Of a stretch of DNA of 64,000 bases, positions 45,433-55,353 are shown piece by piece. Source of the stretch: Sinorhizobium sp. RAC02 (lineage in GTDB: Bacteria > Pseudomonadota > Alphaproteobacteria > Rhizobiales > Rhizobiaceae); the NCBI RefSeq assembly GCF_001713395.1, contig NZ_CP016450.1, positions 2,800,001-2,864,000 on the forward strand, given 5' to 3'. Each line of letters opens with the position of its first letter. The first letter of the stretch is position 1. Below the pieces are notes generated by a model. That model made no database searches, was not told the DNA's origin, and saw only the letters and a list, made by a program, of their open reading frames with translations. The position numbers were made by a program, and so were the translations under genes.

Positions 45433-46386
45433 ATGGCTAGAAAAGACCTTCTTCTCGGCGCCGTAGCAGCCAGCCTTCTTCTTTCGGGTATTGCCGCCCC
45501 CGCTTTCGCCGCCAAGGGCGAGGGCAAACATGGCGAGCGTGGTGCTGCGATGATCGAGCGCCTCGATGCCAACAAGGACGGCAAGGTCTCGCTCGACGAG
45601 TTCAAGACCAACATCTCCGCCACCTTCAAGACCTTCGACGCCGATGGCAACGGCCAGGTGACGAAGGACGAGATCAAGGCGCGCCGCGACGCCTTTAAGG
45701 ATGCCCGCAAGGCCGTTCGCAATGCGGCCGATGCCGACAAGGACGCCGCGCGCGAAGCACTCCAGGCGGCCGGCCCCTTCATGCTGCCGGGTGCCGGCAA
45801 GATGTTCGACCGTGCCGATACGGACAAGAACGGCACGCTTTCGGAAGCCGAAGTGCTCGCCTCGGCGGAGACGATTTTTGCGCGCCACGACAGCAACAAG
45901 GACGGCGCCATAGACACGGCGGATGCCCGCCCGATGAAGGGCAAGGGCCACCACGGCAAGGGCGGTGAAGAGCGCGCCGAACGCATGCTGGAGCGCCTCG
46001 ACACCAACAAGGATGGCAAGGTCTCGCAGGACGAAATGCTGGCTCAGGCCTCCGCAACCTTCCAGCGCTTCGACGTGGACAAGAACGGGGAGGTGACGAA
46101 GGCGGAAGTCGATGCCAAGCGCGATGCCTTCCGTGACGCCCGCAAGGCGTTCCGCGAGGTGAAGGCGACTGATGGCGAAGCCAGGGAGGCCGCCCGTGAG
46201 GCGCTGCGCGATGCGCGCATGGACCGCATGGGCACGCGCATGTTCGAGCGGGCAGACGCCGACAAGAACGGCACGCTGACCAAGGCGGAGATGGAAACCG
46301 CCGCCGCCGCGATGTTCAAACAGCGCGACAGCAACGGCGATGGCTTCATCACCACCGACGAGGTCGGCAAGCGCCACAAGAAGTAA
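45433..46386 (+). CDS. Secreted EF-hand protein with eight calcium-binding loops
   Basis: This 317-residue protein has a signal peptide (ending PAFA) and eight EF-hand loops: DANKDGKVSLDE, DADGNGQVTKDE, DTDKNGTLSEAE, DSNKDGAIDTAD, then DTNKDGKVSQDE, DVDKNGEVTKAE, DADKNGTLTKAE and DSNGDGFITTDE. Loops 1-4 and 5-8 are clear copies, so the protein is a tandem duplication of a four-hand module. It is rich in Lys, Arg, Ala and Glu. Secreted EF-hand proteins such as calsymin of Rhizobium take part in symbiosis or envelope calcium handling; this one differs in having a Sec signal. Confidence 0.92.
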   Translation: MARKDLLLGAVAASLLLSGIAAPAFAAKGEGKHGERGAAMIERLDANKDGKVSLDEFKTNISATFKTFDADGNGQVTKDEIKARRDAFKDARKAVRNAADADKDAAREALQAAGPFMLPGAGKMFDRADTDKNGTLSEAEVLASAETIFARHDSNKDGAIDTADARPMKGKGHHGKGGEERAERMLERLDTNKDGKVSQDEMLAQASATFQRFDVDKNGEVTKAEVDAKRDAFRDARKAFREVKATDGEAREAAREALRDARMDRMGTRMFERADADKNGTLTKAEMETAAAAMFKQRDSNGDGFITTDEVGKRHKK

Positions 46387-46412
46387 GTATTCCTAGCAGC
46401 ACGTCCGACTGA

Positions 46413-46442
46413 AACGCCCCGGTTCGCCGGGGCGTTTTTTTT
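46413..46442 (+). terminator. Rho-independent terminator of the EF-hand gene
   Basis: AACGCCCCGG and CCGGGGCGTT pair around TTCG, with eight T residues after. It lies 27 bp past the stop and converges on the LOG gene. Confidence 0.92.
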
Positions 46443-46471
46443 GTTATGGGTTTACGCCGTGCCGTGCCGCC

Positions 46472-47371
46472 TCAGCCGTGCGCCACCGCGGCGGCGGCGT
46501 TTTCCGCTTCCATCGTCTCGTAAAACTTCACGATGATGTCCCAGGCCTCGTCCGCGGTCTCGACGAACTGCATCAGCTCGACATCGCCCGGCGCGATCGT
46601 GCCGAAGGCGGCGAGGGCGTCGAAATCGATGATCTTGTGCCAGAAGGCCCTGCCGAACAGAATGAGCGGCACCAGCGCCATGCGCCCGGTCTGCATCAGC
46701 GTCACCGTCTCGAACAGCTCGTCCAGCGTGCCGAAGCCGCCCGGAAACACCGTGACGGCCTTGGCGCGCAGCAGGAAGTGCATCTTGCGGATCGCGAAAT
46801 AGTGGAAGTTGAAGCTCAGCTCCGGCGTGACATAGGGGTTCGGCGCCTGCTCGTGCGGCAGCACGATGTTGAGGCCGATCGACGGCGCGCCGACATCGGC
46901 CGCACCGCGGTTGCCCGCTTCCATCACGCCCGGCCCACCACCGGTGACGACGACATATTCCTTGTAGTCGAGTTCGGCCGACCGCTCCGAGCACATGCGC
47001 GCGAATTTCCGCGCTTCCTCGTAATAGACCGAGGCCGCCTCGAGATTGGCGCGCTGCGTCTCGTTGCGCGCCGCCCAGGCGTCCATGCCGGGAGCTGGAA
47101 TGCGCGCGCCGCCAAACATCACGACAGTCGACTTGATGCCGCGCTCGGCGAGCATCATCTCGACCTTCAAGAGTTCGAGCTGGAGGCGCACCGGGCGCAG
47201 CTCTTCACGGCAGAGGAAATCGTCGTCGACATAGGCCAGGCGATAGGCGGGGTGTGCCGATTGCGGCGTCTGCGGCACCACGGCGGCACGGTGCTTGTCC
47301 TGCGCGCTGTCGGCCAACGGGTCCCATACGCCATCCTTGCGGCGCAGGCTCTTCTTCTTCAGTCTTGCCAT
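46472..47371 (-). CDS. LOG-family (TIGR00730) protein, cytokinin riboside phosphate phosphoribohydrolase-like
   Basis: This 299-residue Rossmann-fold protein has the LOG motifs VTGGGPGVMEAGNRGA and the FPGGFGTLDELFETVTLMQTGR catalytic signature (PGGxGTxxE). The N-terminal 60 residues are charged and longer than plant-type LOG proteins. LOG proteins release the base from nucleoside monophosphates; the substrate in bacteria may be AMP-type nucleotides. The ATG has AGGACG upstream. Confidence 0.88.
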   Translation of the reverse strand: MARLKKKSLRRKDGVWDPLADSAQDKHRAAVVPQTPQSAHPAYRLAYVDDDFLCREELRPVRLQLELLKVEMMLAERGIKSTVVMFGGARIPAPGMDAWAARNETQRANLEAASVYYEEARKFARMCSERSAELDYKEYVVVTGGGPGVMEAGNRGAADVGAPSIGLNIVLPHEQAPNPYVTPELSFNFHYFAIRKMHFLLRAKAVTVFPGGFGTLDELFETVTLMQTGRMALVPLILFGRAFWHKIIDFDALAAFGTIAPGDVELMQFVETADEAWDIIVKFYETMEAENAAAAVAHG

Positions 47372-47458
47372 GTCACGTCCTGCTTTCAGGTCTCACGGGA
47401 TTACCATTTCGCCCGTGCGACAGTATCTGCCGGAAAGGGGCTTCATCTTTCCCGGCAC

Positions 47459-47483
47459 TTGCTCTAGAGCATTTTGCTGATTG
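47459..47483. repeat. Partial RIME-like repeat, copy D
   Basis: The segment TTGCTCTAGAGCATTTTGC carries the TTGCTCTAG end seen at 38817 and 50793 joined to the GCATTTT start seen at 50700. It looks like the remnant or joint of two such elements, in the dapD promoter region. Confidence 0.5.
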
Positions 47484-47545
47484 ATGAAATCGACCTTCCG
47501 GCATCCCGACCATCGAAAATAAGCGTCGAAGTTTAAGGAATTCCG

Positions 47546-48403
47546 ATGAACACGTCCAACCTGTCCGCCCTTTCCGCAACCATCGACCGCGCCTTCGAGG
47601 AACGGGACAGCATCTCGACCTCCACGCGCGGCGAAATCCGCGATGCGGTCGAGACATCGCTGAACCTGCTCGACACCGGCAAGGTGCGCGTCGCCGAACG
47701 CGGCGAAGACGGCAACTGGACGGTGAACCAGTGGCTGAAGAAGGCCGTGCTGCTCTCCTTCCGCCTCAACCCGATGGAAATCATCAAGGGTGGCCCGGGC
47801 GAATCCGCCTGGTGGGACAAGGTGCCCTCCAAGTTCGATGGCTGGAGCGTCAACGAATTCGAAAAGGCCGGCTTCCGCGCCGTGCCGAACTGCATCGTGC
47901 GCCGTTCGGCCTATATCGCGCCGAACGCCATCCTGATGCCCTCCTTCGTCAACCTCGGCGCCTATGTCGGCGAAGGCACGATGGTCGATACCTGGGCGAC
48001 GGTCGGCTCCTGTGCGCAGATCGGCAAGCATGTGCATCTCTCCGGCGGCGTCGGCATTGGCGGCGTGCTGGAGCCGATGCAGGCCGGTCCGACGATCATC
48101 GAGGACAATTGCTTCATCGGCGCCCGCTCGGAAGTCGTTGAAGGCTGCATCGTGCGTGAAGGCTCCGTGCTCGGCATGGGCGTCTTCATCGGCAAGTCGA
48201 CCAAGATCGTCGACCGCGCGACCGGTGACGTGACCTATGGCGAAGTGCCGCCCTATTCCGTCGTCGTCGCCGGCTCCATGCCTTCCGACAAGACCATGCC
48301 GAACGGCCTGCCGGCCCCCGGCCTCTACTGCGCCGTCATCGTCAAGCGCGTCGATGCGCAGACGCGCTCCAAGACCGGCATCAACGAACTGTTGCGAGAC
48401 TAA
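47546..48403 (+). CDS. dapD: Tetrahydrodipicolinate N-succinyltransferase
   Basis: This 285-residue cytosolic enzyme succinylates tetrahydrodipicolinate in lysine and meso-diaminopimelate synthesis. The left-handed beta-helix repeats run from about residue 110 ([20 protein letters not shown]... to [23 protein letters not shown]). The start has AAGGA upstream. It begins the dapD-DUF805-dapE run, so lysine pathway steps 4 and 6 are co-located. Confidence 0.96.
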   Translation: MNTSNLSALSATIDRAFEERDSISTSTRGEIRDAVETSLNLLDTGKVRVAERGEDGNWTVNQWLKKAVLLSFRLNPMEIIKGGPGESAWWDKVPSKFDGWSVNEFEKAGFRAVPNCIVRRSAYIAPNAILMPSFVNLGAYVGEGTMVDTWATVGSCAQIGKHVHLSGGVGIGGVLEPMQAGPTIIEDNCFIGARSEVVEGCIVREGSVLGMGVFIGKSTKIVDRATGDVTYGEVPPYSVVVAGSMPSDKTMPNGLPAPGLYCAVIVKRVDAQTRSKTGINELLRD

Positions 48404-48406
48404 GCC

Positions 48407-48793
48407 ATGACAGCCGTGGAAGAGCAGAGGCCAAACCTCACATGGTTCTTCTTCGGCTGGTCCGGCCGGCTGAGCCGCGTGCCCTTCGCGCTCGGTTGGG
48501 CCTTCTGGCTGATGCTGCTTTCGGCGGCGCTCACCCGCATCCTCATCGTGCCGAAGGAGGATCCGTCCTTCCTCCTCTGGTCCTTCGTTTTCGTCGGCGT
48601 GGCCATCGTCTCCACCGTTTCCTCCGTCCTGCTGACGGTCAAGCGGCTGCACGACATGAACCTGCCTGTGCCGCTGATCATCTGCCTCTTCGTACCGGCC
48701 ATTTCCTTCTTCGCGCTGATCGTCTTCCTGGTCTGGCCGGGAACGAACGGCCCGAACCAATATGGCGAGTTGCCCAATCGCCCGAAGGACTGA
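48407..48793 (+). CDS. DUF805 membrane protein
   Basis: This 128-residue inner-membrane protein has four helices and the DUF805 marks: FFGWSGRLSRVPFALGWAF at the front, the VKRLHDMNLP turn and the WPGTNGPNQYG end. It begins 3 bp after the dapD stop and lies between dapD and dapE, so it is probably co-transcribed. Its role is unknown. Confidence 0.9.
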   Translation: MTAVEEQRPNLTWFFFGWSGRLSRVPFALGWAFWLMLLSAALTRILIVPKEDPSFLLWSFVFVGVAIVSTVSSVLLTVKRLHDMNLPVPLIICLFVPAISFFALIVFLVWPGTNGPNQYGELPNRPKD

Positions 48794-48879
48794 GCGCCGC
48801 GGCCACGCGCCGCTCGTGACAGGCCCCGGGCGATCGGCTAAACCTCGATTCCATACCTCCCTCTCGTCGCAGTGACCGC

Positions 48880-50079
48880 ATGCCCATGACCTCTGCCGAT
48901 CCGATCGAAAATCTCGCAACGCTCATCCGCTGCCCCTCCGTGACGCCGGCCGAAGGTGGCGCGCTGACCGCACTTGTCGCCATGCTGGAACCCCTCGGGT
49001 TCACCGTGGAACGCGTGACGGCCAGCGAGCCCGGCATGCCGGATATCGAAAACCTCTATGCCCGCATCGGCACGGAGGGTCCCCACCTGATGTTTGCCGG
49101 CCATACGGATGTCGTGCCCGTCGGCAACGAGGCTGCCTGGACGCATGCGCCCTTCGGCGCCGAGATTGCCAATGGCGAGATGTTCGGCCGCGGCGCGGTG
49201 GACATGAAGGGCGGCATCGCCTGCTTCGTCGCCGCCGTTGCGCGCCAGATCGCAAAGAACGGTCCGCCGAAGGGCTCCATCTCCTTCCTGATCACCGGCG
49301 ACGAGGAAGGCCCGGCCGTCAACGGCACGATCAAGCTGCTGCAATGGGCAGCCGAGCGCGGCGAACGCTGGGATGCCTGCCTCGTCGGCGAGCCGACCAA
49401 CCCGGACAAGCTCGGCGACATGATCAAGATCGGCCGGCGCGGCTCCGTTTCCGGCGCCATCACGGTGCACGGCGTGCAGGGGCATGCGGCCTATCCGCAC
49501 CTTGCCGACAATGCCGTGCGCGGCGTGATCGCGCTCACCGATGCGCTGATGTACCCGCCCTTCGATGCCGGCACCGAAAGCTTCCAACCGTCGAACCTTG
49601 AAGTGACGACGATCGACGTCGGCAATCCTGCCACCAATGTCGTGCCCGCCGAAGCCCGCGCCGCCTTCAACATCCGCTTCAACGATACCTGGACGGCCGA
49701 GACCGTGATGGCCGAGATCGTGCGCCGGCTCGATGAGGCCGCTGCCGACGAGAAGCTGCGGCCCGGCCGCGACGCCCTCCGCTACGACATCAAATGGGCC
49801 GAGCGGCCGAGCCATGTCTTCCTGACGCGCAACAACAACCTGATCGCCTCGCTGTCGGGCGCCATCGAGGCCGTCACCGGCCGGGCGCCAAAAATGTCGA
49901 CGACCGGCGGCACGTCGGACGCACGTTTCATCAAGGATTATTGCCCGGTGGTGGAATTCGGCCTTGTCGGCCAGACCATGCACATGGTGGACGAGCGGGT
50001 GGCGGTCGCCGACCTCGAAACGCTCACGGTGATCTACCAGACCTTCATCGAACGCTGGTTCGGCGATGCCCAGGCTTGA
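48880..50079 (+). CDS. dapE: Succinyl-diaminopimelate desuccinylase
   Basis: This 399-residue zinc enzyme removes succinate from N-succinyl-diaminopimelate. The metal sites are visible: FAGHTDVVPVG (His, Asp), the ITGDEEGPAVNGT segment with the catalytic Glu pair, and the C-terminal HMVDERV region. The M20 family fold has a dimerisation domain (RRGSVSGAITVHGVQGHAAYP). An alternative ATG lies two codons downstream. It follows the DUF805 gene by 86 bp. Confidence 0.95.
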   Translation: MPMTSADPIENLATLIRCPSVTPAEGGALTALVAMLEPLGFTVERVTASEPGMPDIENLYARIGTEGPHLMFAGHTDVVPVGNEAAWTHAPFGAEIANGEMFGRGAVDMKGGIACFVAAVARQIAKNGPPKGSISFLITGDEEGPAVNGTIKLLQWAAERGERWDACLVGEPTNPDKLGDMIKIGRRGSVSGAITVHGVQGHAAYPHLADNAVRGVIALTDALMYPPFDAGTESFQPSNLEVTTIDVGNPATNVVPAEARAAFNIRFNDTWTAETVMAEIVRRLDEAAADEKLRPGRDALRYDIKWAERPSHVFLTRNNNLIASLSGAIEAVTGRAPKMSTTGGTSDARFIKDYCPVVEFGLVGQTMHMVDERVAVADLETLTVIYQTFIERWFGDAQA

Positions 50080-50662
50080 TGAGGTCCTCTACTACCTGAC
50101 CGGTGTCTTCCTGCTGCTCCGGCAAAAGCAGGAAGGGTTCGGCTGGCTGGATTTGACGCTGCGCGGGCTTGTCCGCTCGTTCTGGGCCTTCGTCTGGTGC
50201 CTGCCGGCCTTCGCCGTCATCTGGGCGTCCTGGCGGCTCTATTATCTTGGCAGCATGCCGGCGGATACGCCGGCCGGCGTCGCCTTCTTCGTCAAGCTCC
50301 TGGTGATCGACGTGGCCGGCTGGCTGCTGCCGCTGGTGCTGCTTGTCGCGCTGGCGCGTCCGCTCGGCTATGGCAAGTATCTCGCGACCGTGGTGACGGC
50401 GAGCAACTGGGTTGCCGTGCCGTTCTCCTATGCAGCGGCGGTTCCCTTCGCGCTGACGCTCGTCTTGCCGACAAGCGCGCCGTTTGCCGGTCTTCTGCTC
50501 TATGCCGTGTTCGGCGCGAGCGTCGTCCTGCAGTTCCGCCTCGTCTGGATGTGCGTCGGCAAGCAGACGCTCCTGGCCGCAGCCATGACGGCGATCTTCG
50601 TGCTGCCGCCGATGATCGTCGGGCAGGAATTGCAGCGCATCCTCGGCACGCTGCCGGCTTGA
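50066..50662 (+). CDS. Integral membrane protein of unknown function
   Basis: This 198-residue protein overlaps the end of dapE by 14 bp, so it is translationally coupled. It has about five hydrophobic helices (for example RGLVRSFWAFVWCLPAFAVIW and LLVIDVAGWLLPLVLLVALA). No named family is recognised, but dapE-linked membrane proteins of this size are common in Rhizobiaceae. It contains no catalytic motif. Confidence 0.75.
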   Translation: MPRLDEVLYYLTGVFLLLRQKQEGFGWLDLTLRGLVRSFWAFVWCLPAFAVIWASWRLYYLGSMPADTPAGVAFFVKLLVIDVAGWLLPLVLLVALARPLGYGKYLATVVTASNWVAVPFSYAAAVPFALTLVLPTSAPFAGLLLYAVFGASVVLQFRLVWMCVGKQTLLAAAMTAIFVLPPMIVGQELQRILGTLPA

Positions 50663-50694
50663 TGCTCTTTTTGCATGTCGCGGTTCTGGACGCC

Positions 50695-50800
50695 TAAAGC
50701 ATTTCCAGCCGAAGCGGCATCGCTTCGGCGTCGGAAAATGCGGGAAAAACAAGAATCGAGAGCAATCCCGGTGAACCGGATTTCACCGGAATTGCTCTAG
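50695..50800. repeat. RIME-type intergenic repeat, copy C (two hairpins)
   Basis: Two hairpins lie in tandem: GCATTTCCAGCCGAAGC...GCTTCGGCGTCGGAAAATGC, and GAGCAATCCCGGTGAA...TTCACCGGAATTGCTC. The second shares its TTGCTCTAG end with copies B and D. This two-hairpin plan is the known RIME-like arrangement in Rhizobium and relatives. Confidence 0.8.
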
Positions 50801-51540
50801 TAGTCGACCGCCATGAAATAAAGCCCGTCCGGCGGCGCCACGGGGCCACAGGCCTTGCGGTCGCGTGCTTCGAGCGCGGCTTGTACGTCTTCAACCGTCC
50901 ACTTGCCTTCCCCCACCAGCTTCAGCGTGCCGGCAAAGGAGCGGATCTGGTTGTGCAGGAAACTCTGCGCCGAAACGCGCATCTCGATGAGGTCGCCGCT
51001 GCGCGTCACCTCCAGCCGATCGATGGTACGCACCGGGCTGTTCGCCTGACATTTGACGGCGCGGAAAGTGGTGAAGTCGTGCCGTCCGACCAGCATCTGC
51101 CCGGCCGCATGCATGGCCGCATGGTCGAGCTCCCTGGTAACGAACCACGCGCGGTTCGCCTCAAGCGCCAACGGTGCGCGCCGCGAGATGATGCGGTAGA
51201 GATAGTGCCGCTTGACGGCCGAGAAGCGGGCGCTGAAATCATCCGGCACTATCGCAGCATCGAGGATCACCACCCGCTCGCGGGCCGTGCCCAGATACGC
51301 GTTGAGGGCGTTCCTCAGCGTATGCTCCGGCCATGCACGTGAAAGGTCGGTATGGGCGACCTGCCCCATGGCATGGACACCCGAATCCGTGCGTCCCGCG
51401 CCATTGACGGAGACCGTCTCGCCGGTGAGCGAGAAGATCGCCGCTTCGATGGCGCCCTGTACGGAATGACCGTTCGTCTGCCGCTGCCAGCCGACATAGG
51501 GCGTACCGTCATATTCGATCAGGAGGCGGTAGCGTGGCAT
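50797..51540 (-). CDS. truA: tRNA pseudouridine(38-40) synthase
   Basis: This 247-residue enzyme modifies positions 38-40 of tRNA anticodon arms. The catalytic Asp is in [14 protein letters not shown], preceded by the [20 protein letters not shown]-terminus. The RxxLYRI-like motif ([10 protein letters not shown]) is present. The ATG shares a base with the fmt stop (TGATG). Confidence 0.95.
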   Translation of the reverse strand: MPRYRLLIEYDGTPYVGWQRQTNGHSVQGAIEAAIFSLTGETVSVNGAGRTDSGVHAMGQVAHTDLSRAWPEHTLRNALNAYLGTARERVVILDAAIVPDDFSARFSAVKRHYLYRIISRRAPLALEANRAWFVTRELDHAAMHAAGQMLVGRHDFTTFRAVKCQANSPVRTIDRLEVTRSGDLIEMRVSAQSFLHNQIRSFAGTLKLVGEGKWTVEDVQAALEARDRKACGPVAPPDGLYFMAVDY

Positions 51541-52484
51541 CAGGCGATGACCTGGCCGACCGCGACCGGCGTGCCGCGCAGGAAGTCGGCCGCATCAAGC
51601 GGCTTGCCGCCGGCCTTCTGCAGCCGCGTGAACCGCACCGCGCCGCTACTACCGCAGGCGATCGCCAGCCGATCGTCGAGAACCGTACCGGCGGGCTTGG
51701 CCAAGGCCTCGTCCGCCCGCTCGCTTGCCAGCACCTTCACCCGCTCCGGCTTGCCGGCGATCGAAAGCTCGAACCAGGCGCCGGGAAATGGCGAGAGGCC
51801 GCGGACATGGTTGTGCACGTCCGTCGCCGGGCGGGAAAAATCGATGCGCGTCTCTGCCTTGTCGATCTTCGCGGCATAAAGCACGCCCTCTTGCACCTGC
51901 TCCGTCAACGGCAGGTCGCCGGATTCGAGCTTCGCCATGGCCTCCACCATCAGCGCGCCGCCGGCCTGCATCAATGCATCATGCAACTCGCCGGCAGTCA
52001 TGGTCTCGCCGATCACCACGCGGGCGGTCAGGGCGACGGGGCCTGTATCGAGGCCCTTGTCCATCTTCATGACCATCATGCCGGTTTCCGTGTCGCCCGC
52101 CATGATCGCCCGCTGGATGGGGGCCGCACCACGCCAGCGCGGCAAAAGCGACGCATGGCCATTGTAGCAACCGAGCCGCGTGCCGGCGAGGATGGCCTCC
52201 GGCAGAAGCAGGCCATAGGCGACGACGACCGCCACATCCGCCTTCAGCGCACGGAAGGCGTCACGATCGGCCTCTTCGCGAAAATTGACCGGCGTGAAGA
52301 CGGGAATGCCGAGTTGCTCGGCTTTCTGGTGCACCGGTGATTTCACCAGTTCGAGGCCGCGGCGGCCGGCCGGGCGCGGCGGTTGCGAATAGACCGCGAC
52401 GATCTCGTAACCGGCCTCGGCAAGCGCCGCCAGCGTCGGGACGGAGAAATCCGGCGTGCCCATGAAGATGATGCGAAGGGCCAT
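51540..52484 (-). CDS. fmt: Methionyl-tRNA formyltransferase
   Basis: This 314-residue enzyme formylates initiator methionyl-tRNA. The formyl-THF site is visible in [15 protein letters not shown], and the [20 protein letters not shown] motif with the catalytic Asn and His is intact. The C-terminal OB-like domain is present. It lies between def and truA, a standard arrangement. Confidence 0.95.
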   Translation of the reverse strand: MALRIIFMGTPDFSVPTLAALAEAGYEIVAVYSQPPRPAGRRGLELVKSPVHQKAEQLGIPVFTPVNFREEADRDAFRALKADVAVVVAYGLLLPEAILAGTRLGCYNGHASLLPRWRGAAPIQRAIMAGDTETGMMVMKMDKGLDTGPVALTARVVIGETMTAGELHDALMQAGGALMVEAMAKLESGDLPLTEQVQEGVLYAAKIDKAETRIDFSRPATDVHNHVRGLSPFPGAWFELSIAGKPERVKVLASERADEALAKPAGTVLDDRLAIACGSSGAVRFTRLQKAGGKPLDAADFLRGTPVAVGQVIA

Positions 52485-52526
52485 CGGTCAGCCTCCGTAA
52501 GAGGAATGGAAGCGGACGTTGCCCGC

Positions 52527-53051
52527 TCAGAGCGCCTTGCTGCCGCGCATCTTGGCCGCCTTAGTGAACTTGCGGATCACCATCTCGCGCTTCAGCTTGG
52601 AAATATGGTCGATGAACAGCACGCCGTTGAGGTGGTCGATCTCGTGCTGTAGGCAGGTCGCGAGCAGGCCTTCGGCCTGCGTCAGCTGTTCCTTGCCGTC
52701 ACGGTCGAGGTGCTTAACCGTGATGATGGCGGGGCGCTCGACTTCGGCATAATAATCCGGGATCGACAGGCAGCCTTCCTCATAGACCGAGCGCGCATCC
52801 GACGCGGAGACGACTTCCGGATTGATGAAGACGAGCGGCGTCTTGTCTTCGCCGTCCTTCGAGACATCGAGCACGAGCATGCGGCGCGCGACGCCGATCT
52901 GGATGGCGGCAAGCCCGATGCCTGGCGCATCGTACATGGTTTCCAGCATGTCGTCGGCGAGCTTCTTCACCTCGCTGTCGATGGTCTCGATAGGCTTCGA
53001 GACCTCGCGGAGGATCGGATCGGGAAGGATAATCAGCGGCTTGATGGTCAT
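52527..53051 (-). CDS. def: Peptide deformylase
   Basis: This 174-residue metalloenzyme removes the formyl group from nascent proteins. All three motifs are present: [10 protein letters not shown] (motif 1), EEGCLSIP (motif 2, metal Cys) and QHEIDHLNG (motif 3, HExxH). It is upstream of fmt by 42 bp and is probably co-transcribed. Confidence 0.96.
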   Translation of the reverse strand: MTIKPLIILPDPILREVSKPIETIDSEVKKLADDMLETMYDAPGIGLAAIQIGVARRMLVLDVSKDGEDKTPLVFINPEVVSASDARSVYEEGCLSIPDYYAEVERPAIITVKHLDRDGKEQLTQAEGLLATCLQHEIDHLNGVLFIDHISKLKREMVIRKFTKAAKMRGSKAL

Positions 53052-53174
53052 GCGCCTCCTTAGCGCGGTTTTTTTGCGCTTTCAATCGGATTTGGCTGGG
53101 CACATGCCGCCCCGCCTGGCGATTTGTTCACGTTATGATCTGGTTTCCGCTGCAAACCGTGATATGGTCGCGGC

Positions 53175-54368
53175 ATGATCGACCCGACCTTTGACATGTT
53201 GCTGTCCTCGCTCCTCGCCCGGCTCGGCGGCCCAGGCCCCGCTCTCGTGCTGCTCGCCGCGGTTCTTCTGGGCGGTTTTGGCCTCCTCTCTGCCCGCCGC
53301 AGCCAGGCGCGTCAGCGAGAAGCGGCGATGATGGCGGAGCTGCGCTTTGCCGAACTTATCAGGGCGCAGACCGAGATGCAGGGGCGCGTCGGCGCCATGG
53401 CGGAGGTTTTTGGTGCCAAACAGTCTGAAACGAACCAGGCGCTCAATACGCGTCTCGACGGACTGACGCAGCGGCTCGGCCAGTCGATTTCCGAGCAGAC
53501 GCGCTCGACGCATGAGAACCTGCGCCGCCTGCAGGAGCGGCTCGCCGTCATCGATACGGCGCAGACCAATATCCAGTCGCTGGCGAAGGACGTCGTCGGG
53601 CTTCAGGCGATCCTGTCCAACAAGCAGACGCGCGGTGCCTTCGGGCAATCGCGCATGGAGACGATCATCGCCGACGCGCTGCCGCACGGTGCCTATCAGT
53701 TCCAGGCGCAGCTTTCCAACGGCGTGCGCCCCGACTGCACCATCCGCATGCCGAACGGCCAGCCGCCGCTGGTGGTCGACGCCAAGTTCCCGCTGGAGGC
53801 CTGGAACGCCATGTCGGACGGGCGACCGCCGGAGGCCGCCAAGGTTGCCGCCCAGCAATTCCGCCGCGACATGGAAACCCATATCCGCGATATCGCCGAA
53901 AAATACCTGGTTGCCGGCGAGACGCAGGACACCGCCTTCCTCTTCGTACCGTCGGAATCGATCTTCGCCAGCATCCACGAACATTTCGAGGCCGTCGTGC
54001 AGCGGGCACACCGGGCGCGCATCGTCATCGTCTCGCCTTCGCTGCTGATGCTTTCCGTGCAGGTGCTGCAGGCGCTACTAAAAGACCAGCGCATGCGTGA
54101 GCAGGCCCATGTCATCCAGGGCGAGGTCGCGCGCCTGATGGACGATTTGACGCGGCTCGACGACCGGGTGCGAAAGCTGCATGGTCACTTCACGTCCGCG
54201 CAGAAGGATGTTGACCTGATTCTCACCTCTACGGAGAAGCTGACACGGCGCGGCGTGCGCATCGGCGACATGGAATTCGAGACGGTTACAGCCCCTTCCG
54301 AGCCATTGGAGAAGGCAGTCGAGAGCCGAAGTGGGCCGTTACGCCTGAGAGTAGTTGACGAAGACTGA
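53175..54368 (+). CDS. rmuC: DNA recombination protein RmuC
   Basis: This 397-residue protein has an N-terminal membrane segment (GPALVLLAAVLLGGFGLLSAR), a coiled-coil region (residues 50-140) and the conserved RmuC core QTRGAFGQSRMETIIADALP...PLVVDAKFPLEAWNAM, which has a PD-(D/E)XK-like nuclease layout. It is thought to limit DNA inversion at short repeats. It is divergent from def. Confidence 0.92.
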   Translation: MIDPTFDMLLSSLLARLGGPGPALVLLAAVLLGGFGLLSARRSQARQREAAMMAELRFAELIRAQTEMQGRVGAMAEVFGAKQSETNQALNTRLDGLTQRLGQSISEQTRSTHENLRRLQERLAVIDTAQTNIQSLAKDVVGLQAILSNKQTRGAFGQSRMETIIADALPHGAYQFQAQLSNGVRPDCTIRMPNGQPPLVVDAKFPLEAWNAMSDGRPPEAAKVAAQQFRRDMETHIRDIAEKYLVAGETQDTAFLFVPSESIFASIHEHFEAVVQRAHRARIVIVSPSLLMLSVQVLQALLKDQRMREQAHVIQGEVARLMDDLTRLDDRVRKLHGHFTSAQKDVDLILTSTEKLTRRGVRIGDMEFETVTAPSEPLEKAVESRSGPLRLRVVDED

Positions 54369-54411
54369 CCGCCTCGGGCAGTGTCCGGCGGAAACGACAA
54401 GGGGCACTCTC

Positions 54412-55311
54412 ATGATCACCGTCTTCGGCTCCATCAACATGGACCTCATCGCCACGCCAGACCGCCTGCCGAAGCCGGGTGAAACCGTGGTCGGCAGCAG
54501 CTTCACCACGGCCGCCGGCGGCAAGGGCGCCAACCAGGCGCTCGCGGCGCGGCGCGCAGGCTCCATGGTTCGCATGGCGGGTGCCGTCGGCGATGACCGG
54601 CTGGCGAGCCAGGCGCTGGCGCTGCTTGCCGATGCCGCCGTCGACCTCAACTCCGTGCGCTCCGCAGCCGAAGCGACCGGCACCGCGCATATCCTCGTTG
54701 CCGACGATGGCGAAAATGTCATCGTCGTCGTGCCCGGCGCCAATGGCACGGTCACGGATGAGGACGCAAAGCGCACCGTTGGCGCTATGTCGCGCGGCGA
54801 CTACCTGATGCTGCAGTTCGAAATCCCCAACGCCGCCATCGAGGCGGCCCTTGTCAGCGCAAAGCAGAAGGGCGTCACCTCGATCATCAACATCGCGCCC
54901 TTCGGCGCCGATGCGAAGCGCCTCGGCGCGATGGCGGATATCCTTGTTGCCAACGAGACGGAATTCGACCTTTTCGTCGGCAAGGGGGAACTCTCCGATG
55001 AGGCGCGCGAGGCGACCATGCGCGCGCTGCATGCCGAAAGCGGCCAGACGATCATCGTGACGCTCGGCGCCGACGGCGTGATCGCCATCCGCAAGAATGA
55101 TATTTTTCGCGCGGCGGGCCTTGCCATCGAACCGGTCGATACGGTCGGTGCCGGTGACACGTTCTGCGGCTACCTTGCCGCCTCGCTCGATGCCGGGCTC
55201 GGTTTCAAGGAGGCGTTGCGCCGTGCGGCGGTCGCGGGCTCCCTCGCCTGCCTCAAGCCGGGCGCCCAGCCCTCCATCCCCTTCGCTGCCGCTGTCGACG
55301 CCAAGGTCTAG
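54412..55311 (+). CDS. rbsK: Ribokinase
   Basis: This 299-residue PfkB kinase phosphorylates ribose. The family start VFGSINMDLIATPDRLPKPGE, the GGKGANQALAARRAG motif (substrate-binding) and the C-terminal VDTVGAGDTFCGYLAASL with the catalytic Asp are intact. The ATG at 54412 has AAGGGG upstream; the frame is open to 54355 without a site. It lies 43 bp after rmuC. Confidence 0.92.
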   Translation: MITVFGSINMDLIATPDRLPKPGETVVGSSFTTAAGGKGANQALAARRAGSMVRMAGAVGDDRLASQALALLADAAVDLNSVRSAAEATGTAHILVADDGENVIVVVPGANGTVTDEDAKRTVGAMSRGDYLMLQFEIPNAAIEAALVSAKQKGVTSIINIAPFGADAKRLGAMADILVANETEFDLFVGKGELSDEAREATMRALHAESGQTIIVTLGADGVIAIRKNDIFRAAGLAIEPVDTVGAGDTFCGYLAASLDAGLGFKEALRRAAVAGSLACLKPGAQPSIPFAAAVDAKV

Positions 55312-55353
55312 AACGCGACACAGCAGCGACCAGCCGCCGTTTCGCAAATGGCA

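Noticed and set aside
47393..48919. A 508-codon minus-strand frame opposite dapD and DUF805
   Set aside because: It spans two real plus-strand genes and has His/Gly/Asp-rich composition typical of antisense frames.
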